From assembly GCA_905373345.1 (NCBI GenBank), contig CAJPSU010000006.1, positions 1 to 20,680 on the forward strand: 20,680 nucleotides of DNA, written 5' to 3'. The stretch's first letter is position 1. The number at the start of each line of letters is the position of its first letter. The position numbers and the translations under genes are program-made. Below, in pieces: positions 14,065 to 20,680 of the stretch. This stretch comes from Candidatus Saccharimonadota bacterium (GTDB lineage: Bacteria > Patescibacteriota > Saccharimonadia > Saccharimonadales > Saccharimonadaceae). The notes under the pieces are model-generated. The model did no database searches. It was not told the DNA's origin and saw nothing but the letters and a program-made list of their open reading frames with translations.

Positions 14065-14274
14065 GAGACCCATAACAATTTTGCTTGTTGCTGGACAATA
14101 TCTGATTCCGGCTTCTGTGTGAATATCGGTACAATCACTAATCTAAACAATCCTAAATCGTAAGTAAACTCTACCCGCGAGAGACTGACGGGGATTGTTG
14201 AGCAAGAGCTGGAAGCTATCACTACTCTGGCGGATGACAGTAATTATAAAAATCTAGAGAACTATTCGTGGTGA
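14050..14274 (+). pseudogene. Coding-like remnant with an internal stop
   Basis: The interval between the gene at 13602 and rlmH has no intact gene. One plus-strand frame reads as plausible protein from 14050: it contains CWTISDSGFCVNIGTITNL, then a TAA at 14161-14163, then continues in the same frame with RERLTGIVEQELEAITTLAD and ends at TGA 14272-14274, overlapping the rlmH stop by 13 bases. No start codon suits the first part. The composition looks like a secreted or pilin-like protein, but I cannot name a family. It may be a decayed gene or chance. Confidence 0.22.
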
Positions 14275-14717
14275 TATTTTCCGCCTCGGGCGATTTCTTG
14301 TGCGCGATATAGTTGCTCGACAAGGATAAGCCGCACCAATTGGTGAGGAAATATGAGCGGGCTGAGCGACCATACTAGATTAGCACGAGCACGCAATGCA
14401 TCGGTAACGCCATATGCGCCGCCGATAACAAAGGTGGGTGTGCGGTTGCTTGTGAACGCTTGATCAAGCGATTGCGACAGGGCGGGGGAATCGAGCGGTT
14501 TCCCGCGTTCATCAAGGACGATAACGAAATCATCTGCTCGGCAATGAGACAATATACGTTCAGATTCATCGCGGCGAGCCTTATTGCCATCAAGCGGGCT
14601 GTGCGGCAATAACTCCCACGTGATATTCCATGGGCGCTGCAGGCGTTTTTGATAACGCTCTATGCCGGCAGCAACCCAGGGTTCGTGTTTTTTACCTATA
14701 GCAATGATTTTAAGCAT
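14262..14717 (-). CDS. rlmH: 23S rRNA (pseudouridine1915-N3)-methyltransferase RlmH
   Basis: The 151-aa SPOUT methyltransferase methylates pseudouridine 1915 in helix 69 of 23S rRNA on assembled ribosomes, using SAM. The N-terminus MLKIIAIGK, the FVIVLDERGKPLDS segment (64-77), the knot GGAYGV (99-104), LSPLIFPHQLVRLILVEQLYRA (118-139) and the closing KYHHE are family hallmarks; the second position of the knot loop usually reads GGADG or GGPYG. Length is typical (about 155 aa). The ATG at 14717 is chosen because it gives the canonical N-terminus; it overlaps the end of the upstream HIT gene by 8 nt, so the two are translationally coupled. A longer frame to 14762 has no support. Confidence 0.95.
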   Translation of the reverse strand: MLKIIAIGKKHEPWVAAGIERYQKRLQRPWNITWELLPHSPLDGNKARRDESERILSHCRADDFVIVLDERGKPLDSPALSQSLDQAFTSNRTPTFVIGGAYGVTDALRARANLVWSLSPLIFPHQLVRLILVEQLYRAQEIARGGKYHHE

Positions 14718-15108
14718 TAGTTCGCAGTTTTTCTGCCATAGCCGCAAGCGCGTCATGATCAACTGGCGACTCTGTGTCCTGTGGCTGCTTTAATTCCGCT
14801 TCGCTACCGATCGGAATTAGATGGATATGCGCATGCGGTACGCCATATCCCATCACGACCGAGGCAACGCGCGGGCGAATCTTGAGGCGTTCAATGTGTT
14901 TCGCAAGACGCTTTGCAACGTTCCAGAGGTGAGCGTACGTGTCGTCGTCTAAGTCCCACAAGCTATCAACTTGTTTTTTTGGAATAACGAGTGTATGTCC
15001 CTCAACTTGCGGATGAATGTCAAGAAATGCAATCGTTTTGTCGTCTTCGTAGATTTTATGGCAAGGCAGTTCGCCTTTAATGATTTTAGTAAAAATTGAA
15101 TCTTCCAT
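14710..15108 (-). CDS. HIT family (histidine triad) nucleotide hydrolase
   Basis: The 132-aa protein is of the HIT superfamily, Hint branch, which hydrolyses purine nucleoside phosphoramidates or related adenylates. It starts MEDSIFTKIIKGELPCHKIYED, a classic Hint N-terminus, has an HTLVIPKKQ strand (38-46), and carries the catalytic triad H92-x-H94-x-H96 in VPHAHIHLIP. About 25 further residues follow. ATG 15108 is preferred over longer frames because a TATAAT ends 6 nt upstream and because it gives the family N-terminus. It is the first gene of a two-gene unit with rlmH (8-nt overlap) and is divergent from tRNA-Ser(CGA). Cytoplasmic housekeeping role. Confidence 0.93.
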   Translation of the reverse strand: MEDSIFTKIIKGELPCHKIYEDDKTIAFLDIHPQVEGHTLVIPKKQVDSLWDLDDDTYAHLWNVAKRLAKHIERLKIRPRVASVVMGYGVPHAHIHLIPIGSEAELKQPQDTESPVDHDALAAMAEKLRTNA

Positions 15109-15114
15109 ACCTAT

Positions 15115-15120
15115 ATTATA
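15115..15120 (-). promoter_or_regulatory. Promoter -10 of HIT-rlmH
   Basis: A perfect TATAAT on the minus strand ends 6 nt before ATG 15108, predicting a leaderless mRNA. It is back to back with the tRNA-Ser(CGA) promoter. Confidence 0.6.
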
Positions 15121-15131
15121 CACTGTGCATC

Positions 15132-15140
15132 TGGTATAAT
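15132..15140 (+). promoter_or_regulatory. Extended -10 promoter of tRNA-Ser(CGA)
   Basis: TGG followed by a perfect TATAAT (15135-15140), 13 nt before the mature tRNA 5' end. No -35 is evident. Confidence 0.6.
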
Positions 15141-15153
15141 ACGTAGGCAACAT

Positions 15154-15241
15154 GGAGAGGTGCAGGAGTGGTTGAACTGGCCGCTCTCGAAAAGCGGTAT
15201 GGGGCAACTCATCGAGGGTTCGAATCCCTCCCTCTCCGCCA
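15154..15241 (+). tRNA. tRNA-Ser (anticodon CGA, reads UCG)
   Basis: An 88-nt class II tRNA with encoded CCA (15239-15241). The acceptor stem GGAGAGG pairs perfectly with CCTCTCC and the discriminator is G. The anticodon stem CCGCT/AGCGG encloses the loop CTCGAAA with anticodon CGA. A long variable arm follows, and the T arm is GAGGG-TTCGAAT-CCCTC. The 5' seven bases are identical to those of the other serine tRNA at 1618-1707. Confidence 0.96.
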
Positions 15242-15243
15242 TG

Positions 15244-15277
15244 AATAATACGCGAGACTTGCTCGCGTATTATTTTT
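15244..15277 (+). terminator. Intrinsic terminator of tRNA-Ser(CGA)
   Basis: AATAATACGCGAG (15244-15256) is perfectly complementary to CTCGCGTATTATT (15262-15274) across a 5-nt loop; the T-run extends to 15277. The stem starts 3 nt after the tRNA. Because the NatB-like gene converges on it from the other side, it may end both transcripts. Confidence 0.9.
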
Positions 15278-15297
15278 GCAGCATAACTAAAACCCTC

Positions 15298-16503
15298 TTA
15301 CCGCCGCGCGAACATTTCTTTAAGCGACACCTTGCGACTGTACTCAAGTGCACCGAAGCGGAATACGCGTACGGCGAGTATTAGTACAAATATTGATGAG
15401 GCAAGTAAAATGAGCGTGCCTGCAGCAATTTCCCATGGTTGCAGGTTACCGGCAGCATTGCGCATGAGCAGGGGAATTGGCGAAGTAAGCGGAAAAAGAC
15501 TCAAAAATCGTACGATCGGTGCATCTGGCATTGAGATAAACAGCGATACGGCATAGAGTGGTCCATATAGTGCGATCATCACGAATCCCATAAATTGATT
15601 TGCCTCGCGTGCGGTCGGCATAGTGGCGCCAATTAGTACGAGTACGCCGGTGAAAAATGCAAAACTAAGAGCAAAAATTACCGCAGCTACTCCAATTCGT
15701 GCCCAATCGACCGGTAAGCCTGACAAATCAATATTCGGTAGATTGAGCTGATTGCGGAACAGCAGGTAGCCGATTAGTACGGGCGCTACCACAAGAACAC
15801 CTTGGATTAGCATGAGGATAATGAGCGAAATGATTTTGCCGATAATTAGTGTGCGCGCTTCAATTGTTGTGAGAATCATCTCAATCACGCGATTCTCTTT
15901 TTCCTCGGTCGTACTAGTAAGCGCTTGTCCAGCAAAGAATGACATTAGTACATAAAACAGCACAAGGAATATACCTGGCAGGATCATTTCTTTGAATGGG
16001 TCGTAAGCACGCCCGTCGCGGTAAATAGTTGTGTCGCTAGCTGCTGCATTTTGTAAAACAGTGCGAATCTGTGGCGATACGGTGTTTTGCACTGACTGGC
16101 TAAGTAATGCTAATGCTACCGAACTGTACCGTCCGTTCTCAAATAGGCCGACATTCTTGCCGTAGATTTCTATATGGTGAGCACTCACATCAGCAGGGTA
16201 GTAAAAATAGGCGTCGACCGTGCCGTTTTTAACCGCAGCGATGCCAGCTTCTTTAGTTGTCATTTTGGCATGAAATGCGCTTGTTATCTGCGGGCTTAGT
16301 AAATGAGAATCATCGGTGATGGCGATACTGAACGTTTGCTCTTTCAGCTTGTCGGCGGCATCTCGTGTGGCGTTATTCGACAAAAACACGATACCGAATA
16401 CCGCACCGATCATAATCGGGAAGCCGAACACCATCGCCCAAAACGATTTCTTTTTGAGTACGCGAATGACTTCAAAGGTTATAACGGTCGATAAATTATG
16501 CAT
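15298..16503 (-). CDS. ABC-2 type transporter permease (NatB-like)
   Basis: The 401-aa membrane protein is the permease of an ABC-2 exporter. It has one N-terminal helix (about 20-42, after a basic VLKKKS), a large extracytoplasmic domain (about 45-180) and about five further helices in the C-terminal half, the layout of NatB/YhaP-type ABC-2 permeases. An ATG at 16527 lies inside the natA-like gene, but ATG 16503 is chosen since a perfect AGGAGG sits 6 nt before it. The Shine-Dalgarno overlaps the stop codon of the ATPase gene, so the two are coupled. NatAB exports Na+ in Bacillus; other relatives export peptides or drugs. The substrate here is not known. Confidence 0.87.
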   Translation of the reverse strand: MHNLSTVITFEVIRVLKKKSFWAMVFGFPIMIGAVFGIVFLSNNATRDAADKLKEQTFSIAITDDSHLLSPQITSAFHAKMTTKEAGIAAVKNGTVDAYFYYPADVSAHHIEIYGKNVGLFENGRYSSVALALLSQSVQNTVSPQIRTVLQNAAASDTTIYRDGRAYDPFKEMILPGIFLVLFYVLMSFFAGQALTSTTEEKENRVIEMILTTIEARTLIIGKIISLIILMLIQGVLVVAPVLIGYLLFRNQLNLPNIDLSGLPVDWARIGVAAVIFALSFAFFTGVLVLIGATMPTAREANQFMGFVMIALYGPLYAVSLFISMPDAPIVRFLSLFPLTSPIPLLMRNAAGNLQPWEIAAGTLILLASSIFVLILAVRVFRFGALEYSRKVSLKEMFARR

Positions 16504-16513
16504 GGCGCGCCTC

Positions 16514-17248
16514 CTATTCTTGATCATTTTCGTTGCCGTATACGCTTAGGAAAATGTCGTCAAGCGATTTGCCGCCAAATTGTTTGCGTATTGCCGCGAC
16601 CGTTCCGTAAGCACGCGCTACGCCATCTTTCAGCAGGATAACGCGGTCACACAAGCGTTCAACTTCTTCCATTTGGTGCGTGATCATAATAACGGTCGCA
16701 CCTTTAGCTTGGTGTTCCTCAATGATCTCCATGAGCAATCGGCGATTTACTGGGTCAAAACCTTTCGTTGGTTCATCCAAGATGAGTAGTTCGGGGTCAT
16801 TCATAATTGTAATACCAAGCTGTACTTTTTGTTGTTGTCCGCCCGATAATTTATCAAGGCGGGTTGTCGCTTTGTCTGCCAGATTTACGCGCTGCAAAAA
16901 TGCCATTGAGCGTGCTCGCGCTTCGCTTTTGCTGAATTCCTTCAGCCGACCAAAATATACCATTGTATCAATGACGGTTTCTTTTTTATACAGCCCGCGC
17001 TCTTCTGGTAGATAGCCAAGTTTCACGCCGCCCGACACGCTGTACGGCTTGCCGTTTACTAATAGCGTGCCGCTCGTCGGCGCGTAAATGCCAAGCAGCG
17101 CGCGGATTGTCGTCGTTTTACCCGATCCGTTGCTGCCGAGAAACCCGAATGTTTCGCCGCGTTTCACTGTAAAACTCAGATCTTTTATTACTTCAATGTC
17201 GCCGAATTTCATCTGGAAATGGTCGACTGCTACAATTGCATTGCTCAT
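16514..17248 (-). CDS. ABC transporter ATP-binding protein (NatA-like)
   Basis: The 244-aa ATPase powers the NatB-like permease encoded next. Walker A GSNGSGKTT is at 38-46, the signature LSGGQ at 134-138, Walker B LLILDE at 154-159 followed by PTKGFDP, and the switch His at 201 (THQMEEVE). PEERGLYKKETVIDTMVYFG (81-100) is typical of the NatA/EcsA-like DUF4162 group, although the C-terminal extension is short. The frame is open to 17461, but a TACAAT ends 6 nt before ATG 17248 and the standard N-terminus begins there, so that start is used. It is divergent from the spermidine-synthase-like gene. Confidence 0.92.
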   Translation of the reverse strand: MSNAIVAVDHFQMKFGDIEVIKDLSFTVKRGETFGFLGSNGSGKTTTIRALLGIYAPTSGTLLVNGKPYSVSGGVKLGYLPEERGLYKKETVIDTMVYFGRLKEFSKSEARARSMAFLQRVNLADKATTRLDKLSGGQQQKVQLGITIMNDPELLILDEPTKGFDPVNRRLLMEIIEEHQAKGATVIMITHQMEEVERLCDRVILLKDGVARAYGTVAAIRKQFGGKSLDDIFLSVYGNENDQE

Positions 17249-17254
17249 ACGTCC

Positions 17255-17260
17255 ATTGTA
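17255..17260 (-). promoter_or_regulatory. Promoter -10 of the NatAB-like operon
   Basis: TACAAT on the minus strand ends 6 nt before ATG 17248; a leaderless mRNA is predicted. Confidence 0.45.
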
Positions 17261-17302
17261 ATATGCGGCAGCTATCTGTAGCAATAGACGAACGAAATGC
17301 GA

Positions 17303-17308
17303 TATGAT
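17303..17308 (+). promoter_or_regulatory. Promoter -10 of the spermidine-synthase-like gene
   Basis: TATGAT ends 7 nt before ATG 17316, again the leaderless spacing. The ATG at 17304 lies inside this hexamer and is not a likely start. Confidence 0.5.
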
Positions 17309-17315
17309 AGAAGAT

Positions 17316-18749
17316 ATGAAATCATCGTGGAGGCTAGGCGCGGCAGCGTGCGTCGGCGGCTTTGCGCTAATGGCGTATGAGTTGGTGGCAGCGCGGCTGC
17401 TTGCGCCGTCGGTTGGTAGTTCGACATACGTATGGACGGGCGTGATCGGCGTGATTATCATTGCGCTGAGTGCAGGTTGCTGGCTGGGCGGACGTGTTGC
17501 GGACTATCGGCATGCGCCGCAAGACGTTGGACTGCTGCTAATAATTGCTGCTGTGCTGGTGGTGGCGACAATGTTGAGCGCAAACGATGTGCTGCGCTGG
17601 CTGACGACGACCCTAGACGAGCCGCGCATACAAGCGGTTATTGCGGCGCTGGTGTTGTTTGCACCGGCAAGTTTCGTGCTTGGTGCGGCGTCGCCCTACT
17701 TAGCAAAATTGAATGTATCATCGCTCAACACGGCGGGACGGTCGGTGGCAAATTTGAGTGCGCTTGATGCGGTAGGCGGCATCGCCGGAACGTTTGTCAC
17801 TGGGTTTGTGCTGCTCGGCGCGATTGGACTAAACGAAACGTTAGCGCTGGTAGCAGGCATCTTGTTAGCAACGAGCTGGTTGTTTATGCCGCGGTGGCAG
17901 TGGCGGCTGCGGGCATTGATGGTTGGAGTGGTAATTATCGCAGCATTGAGTGGATTGTGCGCGCCGAAGCGCGGCGACGTGTCGGTAGAGACTCCAAGCG
18001 CGCATTATTCCATCGTTAATTACACGAATAACGGCAGGCAGATCCGCGGCCTCGTGACTGGACCGACCGGCGTGCAGTCCGGCGTATATCTTGATGGCGC
18101 AAAGGACTTACCGTTTTGGTATACGCGGCGTATGGTTGAAACGACAATCGCCGCTAAACCGCACACGGTGCTACTGCTTGGCGGCGGCGCATTTACAATG
18201 GCAGAGTATATGGCGCGGCAATTGCCAAACACGCACATTGACGTAGTGGAGATTGATCCGGGGCTGGAAAATATATCGCGTCAGTATTTCGGCTATCAGT
18301 CGCTGCCGAACGTGAAGCTAATTTTTAATGACGCGCGCACGTACATCCAGCGGACGAATCGGCACTACGATGTCGTATTAATCGACGTATACAACGGTGG
18401 TGAAATTCCGTACTCGCTATTGACAGCAGAGTATGGTAACGAATTGGCGCGAATCGTGCGCGAAGATGGACTTGTGGTGGCAAATCTTATTGCCGGGCTG
18501 AATAATACACCGTGCTGCGAGTTATTTGCGGCGTTTGATGCGGTATACCGTCGCACCTGGCCGCATGCGTGGTACGCAGCGCAGCACCGTGATTTATCGC
18601 GCGGCAATTATGTTATCGCGTACAGCAAAAAACCGCGGACAATGCCTGCAGCAATGTCTCCGCTGCAGCCGCTTGGCGGCACGCTTTATACCGATAATTT
18701 CATTCCGAACGACAGACTATATGAAGCTTGTCGCACAGCGACACGTTAA
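17316..18749 (+). CDS. Membrane protein fused to a spermidine-synthase-like domain
   Basis: The 477-aa protein has an N-terminal membrane part of about seven helices (roughly 8-30, 38-60, 70-90, 105-130, 150-170, 172-192 and 198-216) and a C-terminal Rossmann-fold domain like spermidine synthase (about 225-455). The nucleotide-binding loop reads LLLGGGAFTMAEYMAR (276-291) instead of GGGDGG, VEIDP is at 301-305 and NDAR at 338-341. The catalytic DSxDP of true aminopropyltransferases is replaced by LIDVYNGGEIP (355-365), so polyamine synthesis is doubtful. Fusions of this kind are widespread and mostly uncharacterised; methyltransferase-like or aminopropyl chemistry at the membrane is inference. 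ATG 17316 follows the leaderless promoter. The gene stands alone. Confidence 0.85.
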   Translation: MKSSWRLGAAACVGGFALMAYELVAARLLAPSVGSSTYVWTGVIGVIIIALSAGCWLGGRVADYRHAPQDVGLLLIIAAVLVVATMLSANDVLRWLTTTLDEPRIQAVIAALVLFAPASFVLGAASPYLAKLNVSSLNTAGRSVANLSALDAVGGIAGTFVTGFVLLGAIGLNETLALVAGILLATSWLFMPRWQWRLRALMVGVVIIAALSGLCAPKRGDVSVETPSAHYSIVNYTNNGRQIRGLVTGPTGVQSGVYLDGAKDLPFWYTRRMVETTIAAKPHTVLLLGGGAFTMAEYMARQLPNTHIDVVEIDPGLENISRQYFGYQSLPNVKLIFNDARTYIQRTNRHYDVVLIDVYNGGEIPYSLLTAEYGNELARIVREDGLVVANLIAGLNNTPCCELFAAFDAVYRRTWPHAWYAAQHRDLSRGNYVIAYSKKPRTMPAAMSPLQPLGGTLYTDNFIPNDRLYEACRTATR

Positions 18750-18787
18750 TGCGCGTGGTAAAAAATACATAAGCAAAATGCTTGCAA

Positions 18788-18838
18788 TATCCATATATAG
18801 TGTCTATAGTTTATAGGCAGACGCTACATATATAGCAG
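18788..18838 (+). promoter_or_regulatory. Possible NrdR boxes upstream of the ribonucleotide reductase gene
   Basis: The 16-mer TATCCATATATAGTGT (18788-18803) agrees with the published NrdR consensus acaCwAtATaTwGtgt at 12 positions. A second, weaker copy, GCTACATATATAGCAG (18823-18838), shares the CATATATAG core 35 bp on. NrdR represses nrd genes when dATP is high. Tandem boxes are usual, but normally about 30 bp apart, so this remains tentative. Confidence 0.35.
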
Positions 18839-18950
18839 TCGAGTAAATAAACATGTGCGCAAATAATTAGTACGACAGCTTATTTCGCCAGAATAAAGGC
18901 GGGGTTAGTTTTTTTGCGCTCTAATAGGCATCAATAATAAACGGGGGAAT

Positions 18951-20680
18951 ATGAGCGACATTACAGTCATCAAGCGCGACGGTAGTAAAGAGCCGTTTGA
19001 CGCGAACAAAATCAATCGTTCACTCATGGAGGCGAGTGAAGGTTTGCCGGATCAAATCTCGAAAGTTGTGCAAGTCGCGAGCGAATTGCGGCTGACACTT
19101 TTTGACGGCATGACGACAGAGCAACTAGAGGAAGCGGTGATCCAGACGGCACTGCAAAACGTCAAAGACGATCCAGACTTTGATACAATTGCGGCGCGAC
19201 TGCTGCTTAAAACAATGTACAAAACGCTACTCGGCGACTACGAAACGGACGATGAGCTGAAAGCGCTGCATGCGCGCGAGTTTCCAAAATATATTAAATG
19301 CGCAGTGAAAGATGGGTTGCTTGACGTTCGCATGGCCGATACAAACGTGTTTAATGTGAAAGCTCTAGCGATGGCGCTTGATCCAACACGCGACCGCTTG
19401 AGCAAGTATCTCGGCGTCATCACGAACAAAAACCGCTACGCACTGCGTAAAAACGACGGCTCGCCGCTTGAGGTACCGCAATTCACGAACATGCGCATCG
19501 CGATGGGGCTAAGCTTTAACGAGCCAAACCCGACCGAGGCAGCGATTCGCTTCTACCGCCACATGAGCAACTTAGAATATAGTCCGGGCGGCAGTACGCG
19601 CGTCAACGCTGGCGGCACATTCCCGCAGTTAAGTAATTGTTTCGTCATTGACGTTGAGGACGATATGGAGTCAATCGCAAAAAGCATTCACGATACTATG
19701 TGGATTGCTAAAGGTACAGGCGGTATCGGCATTAGCATGAGTAAGCTGCGTGCTGCCGGCAGTCCGGTAAAGACTACGAACACGGAATCGACCGGTCCAA
19801 TTCCGTTTATGAAGATGATCGATACGGCACTGTTTGCCGTTAGTCGCAAGGGTAAGAAGGCTGGGGCGGCGGCACTCTATATGGAGAACTGGCATCTTAA
19901 TTTTCCGCAATTTATAGACCTGCGCCAAAACTCAGGAGACCCGTATCTGCGTACGCGTTTCGCAAACACAGCGGTATTTTTATCAGACGAGTTCATGAAG
20001 CGTGCCGAAAATGATCAGGATTGGTATTTGTTTGACCCAGCAGAGGCGAGCGATTTAACTGAACTATACGGCGCAGCGTTTAGTAAACGCTATCGCGAGT
20101 ACATTAAGTTAGCGGAGGCCGGTAAATTACGCACATTCAAGAAACTATCGGCGCGGCAGCAATACCGCCAGATTCTGATGAGCCTACAGGCCACGAGCCA
20201 CCCGTGGCTCACCTGGAAAGACGCAATCAATGTGCGGGCGCTCAATAATAACTCCGGTACAATTCACCTGAGCAACCTCTGCACCGAAATCACGCTGCCG
20301 CAAGACAGTAAAAATATTGCGGTATGCAACCTCATTAGCTTAAACCTGTCGGCGTTTTTGCAGCACGATAAGACATGGGCTTGGGATCGGCTTGAGCAGG
20401 CGACCCGCTCGGCAGTGCGCCAACTGGATAACCTTGTTGATATTACTAGTACGCCAGTTGAAGAAGCTATGCATTCAAATATGCAAAATCGTGCGGTTGG
20501 GCTCGGCTATATGGGATTTGCAGACATTCTTGAGAAGCTTGAGATCAGCTATGAATCAGATACGGCGTACGAGTTGATTGATCAGCTGAGTGAGTTTATC
20601 AGTTACTATGCAATCGACGAATCGGCAAACCTAGCAAAGGAGCGCGGCAGTTATCCGACTTTCAAAGGCAGCGGCTGGAG
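18951..20680 (+). CDS. Ribonucleoside-diphosphate reductase, alpha (large) subunit, cut by the right edge
   Basis: The visible part is 576 codons, open to the end of the window. The N-terminus (VIKRDGSKEPFDANKINRSL) is an ATP-cone, the allosteric domain sensing ATP/dATP. All three key cysteines of the class I barrel are present: Cys230 in QLSNCFV, Cys444 in NLCTEI, which would carry the thiyl radical, and Cys459 in VCNLISLN, in good agreement with E. coli NrdA Cys225, 439 and 462. GTGGIGISMSKLRAAGSPV and SPGGSTRVNAGG are also family motifs. The last visible residues, TFKGSGW, are the usual segment shortly before the C-terminal third. The ATG is preceded by CGGGGGAAT, a poor but possible ribosome site, and by a 200-nt upstream region with NrdR-like boxes. 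The small subunit is presumably further right. Confidence 0.95.
   Translation, partial: MSDITVIKRDGSKEPFDANKINRSLMEASEGLPDQISKVVQVASELRLTLFDGMTTEQLEEAVIQTALQNVKDDPDFDTIAARLLLKTMYKTLLGDYETDDELKALHAREFPKYIKCAVKDGLLDVRMADTNVFNVKALAMALDPTRDRLSKYLGVITNKNRYALRKNDGSPLEVPQFTNMRIAMGLSFNEPNPTEAAIRFYRHMSNLEYSPGGSTRVNAGGTFPQLSNCFVIDVEDDMESIAKSIHDTMWIAKGTGGIGISMSKLRAAGSPVKTTNTESTGPIPFMKMIDTALFAVSRKGKKAGAAALYMENWHLNFPQFIDLRQNSGDPYLRTRFANTAVFLSDEFMKRAENDQDWYLFDPAEASDLTELYGAAFSKRYREYIKLAEAGKLRTFKKLSARQQYRQILMSLQATSHPWLTWKDAINVRALNNNSGTIHLSNLCTEITLPQDSKNIAVCNLISLNLSAFLQHDKTWAWDRLEQATRSAVRQLDNLVDITSTPVEEAMHSNMQNRAVGLGYMGFADILEKLEISYESDTAYELIDQLSEFISYYAIDESANLAKERGSYPTFKGSGW

Noticed and set aside
13946-14134. 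Minus-strand ORF of 62 codons in the AT-rich gap
   Set aside because: Low-complexity Asn/Leu/Ser product, no ribosome site and no -10 at the leaderless distance; probably chance in AT-rich DNA.
14161-14163. Stop-codon recoding to rescue the remnant at 14050-14274
   Set aside because: The stop is TAA, whereas the known CPR recoding (Gracilibacteria, Absconditabacteria) changes TGA; TGA acts as a normal stop elsewhere in this window.
1-20680. CRISPR arrays, insertion sequences, toxin-antitoxin pairs or phage blocks
   Set aside because: No regularly spaced repeats, transposase or recombinase motifs, or paired small ORFs of that kind were found on either strand.

Overview
The window looks like a chromosomal segment of a small-genome bacterium of the Candidate Phyla Radiation, most probably Candidatus Saccharibacteria (TM7). 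This is an inference from several things seen together: a mid-GC sequence read with the standard bacterial code (TGA is a genuine stop here), two FemAB-type peptidoglycan branching transferases, a shortened MurE-like ligase, a bifunctional phosphoglucose/phosphomannose isomerase, a MacB-like exporter, and dense single-gene transcription units in alternating orientation. No phylogenetic marker was searched.

Layout, left to right. (1) 1-1800 is sparse. It holds a short nucleotidyltransferase-like ORF (33-512, minus), a small GC-rich ORF that looks imported (880-1212, minus) behind a structured leader and a long palindrome, and tRNA-Ser(GGA). (2) 1824-3982 is a two-gene MacB-type ABC exporter ending at an intrinsic terminator. 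(3) 4102-10880 is a run of alternating genes: Pgi/Pmi, a Pro/Ala-rich unknown protein, FemAB-1, a Mur ligase, TsaD-TsaC (t6A tRNA modification) and FemAB-2. (4) 10903-13605 is valS behind a 130-nt structured leader, tail to tail with a small His-rich exported protein. (5) 14262-15241 holds HIT-RlmH and, divergently, tRNA-Ser(CGA). (6) 15298-17248 is a NatA/NatB-like ABC-2 exporter. (7) 17316-18749 encodes a membrane protein fused to a spermidine-synthase-like domain. (8) 18951 to the right edge is the start of a ribonucleotide reductase large subunit.

The genes are mostly housekeeping: cell-wall precursor and cross-bridge synthesis, tRNA charging and modification, ribosome methylation, export and dNTP synthesis. 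The most distinctive signal is in the expression architecture. Ten transcription units have a clear -10 hexamer ending exactly 6 or 7 nt before the start codon, which predicts leaderless mRNAs. Several of these -10s carry a TGn extension. Shine-Dalgarno sites appear at downstream cistrons, at genes with real leaders, and at the imported-looking ORF. In addition, three convergent gene pairs end in the same four bases (CTAG or TTAG), leaving no room for terminators.

No CRISPR array, insertion sequence, rRNA or obvious defence system is visible. If the window contains something undescribed, the best candidates are the leaderless architecture as a whole, the structured valS leader with its overlapping small ORF, and the imported small gene with its leader and palindrome.
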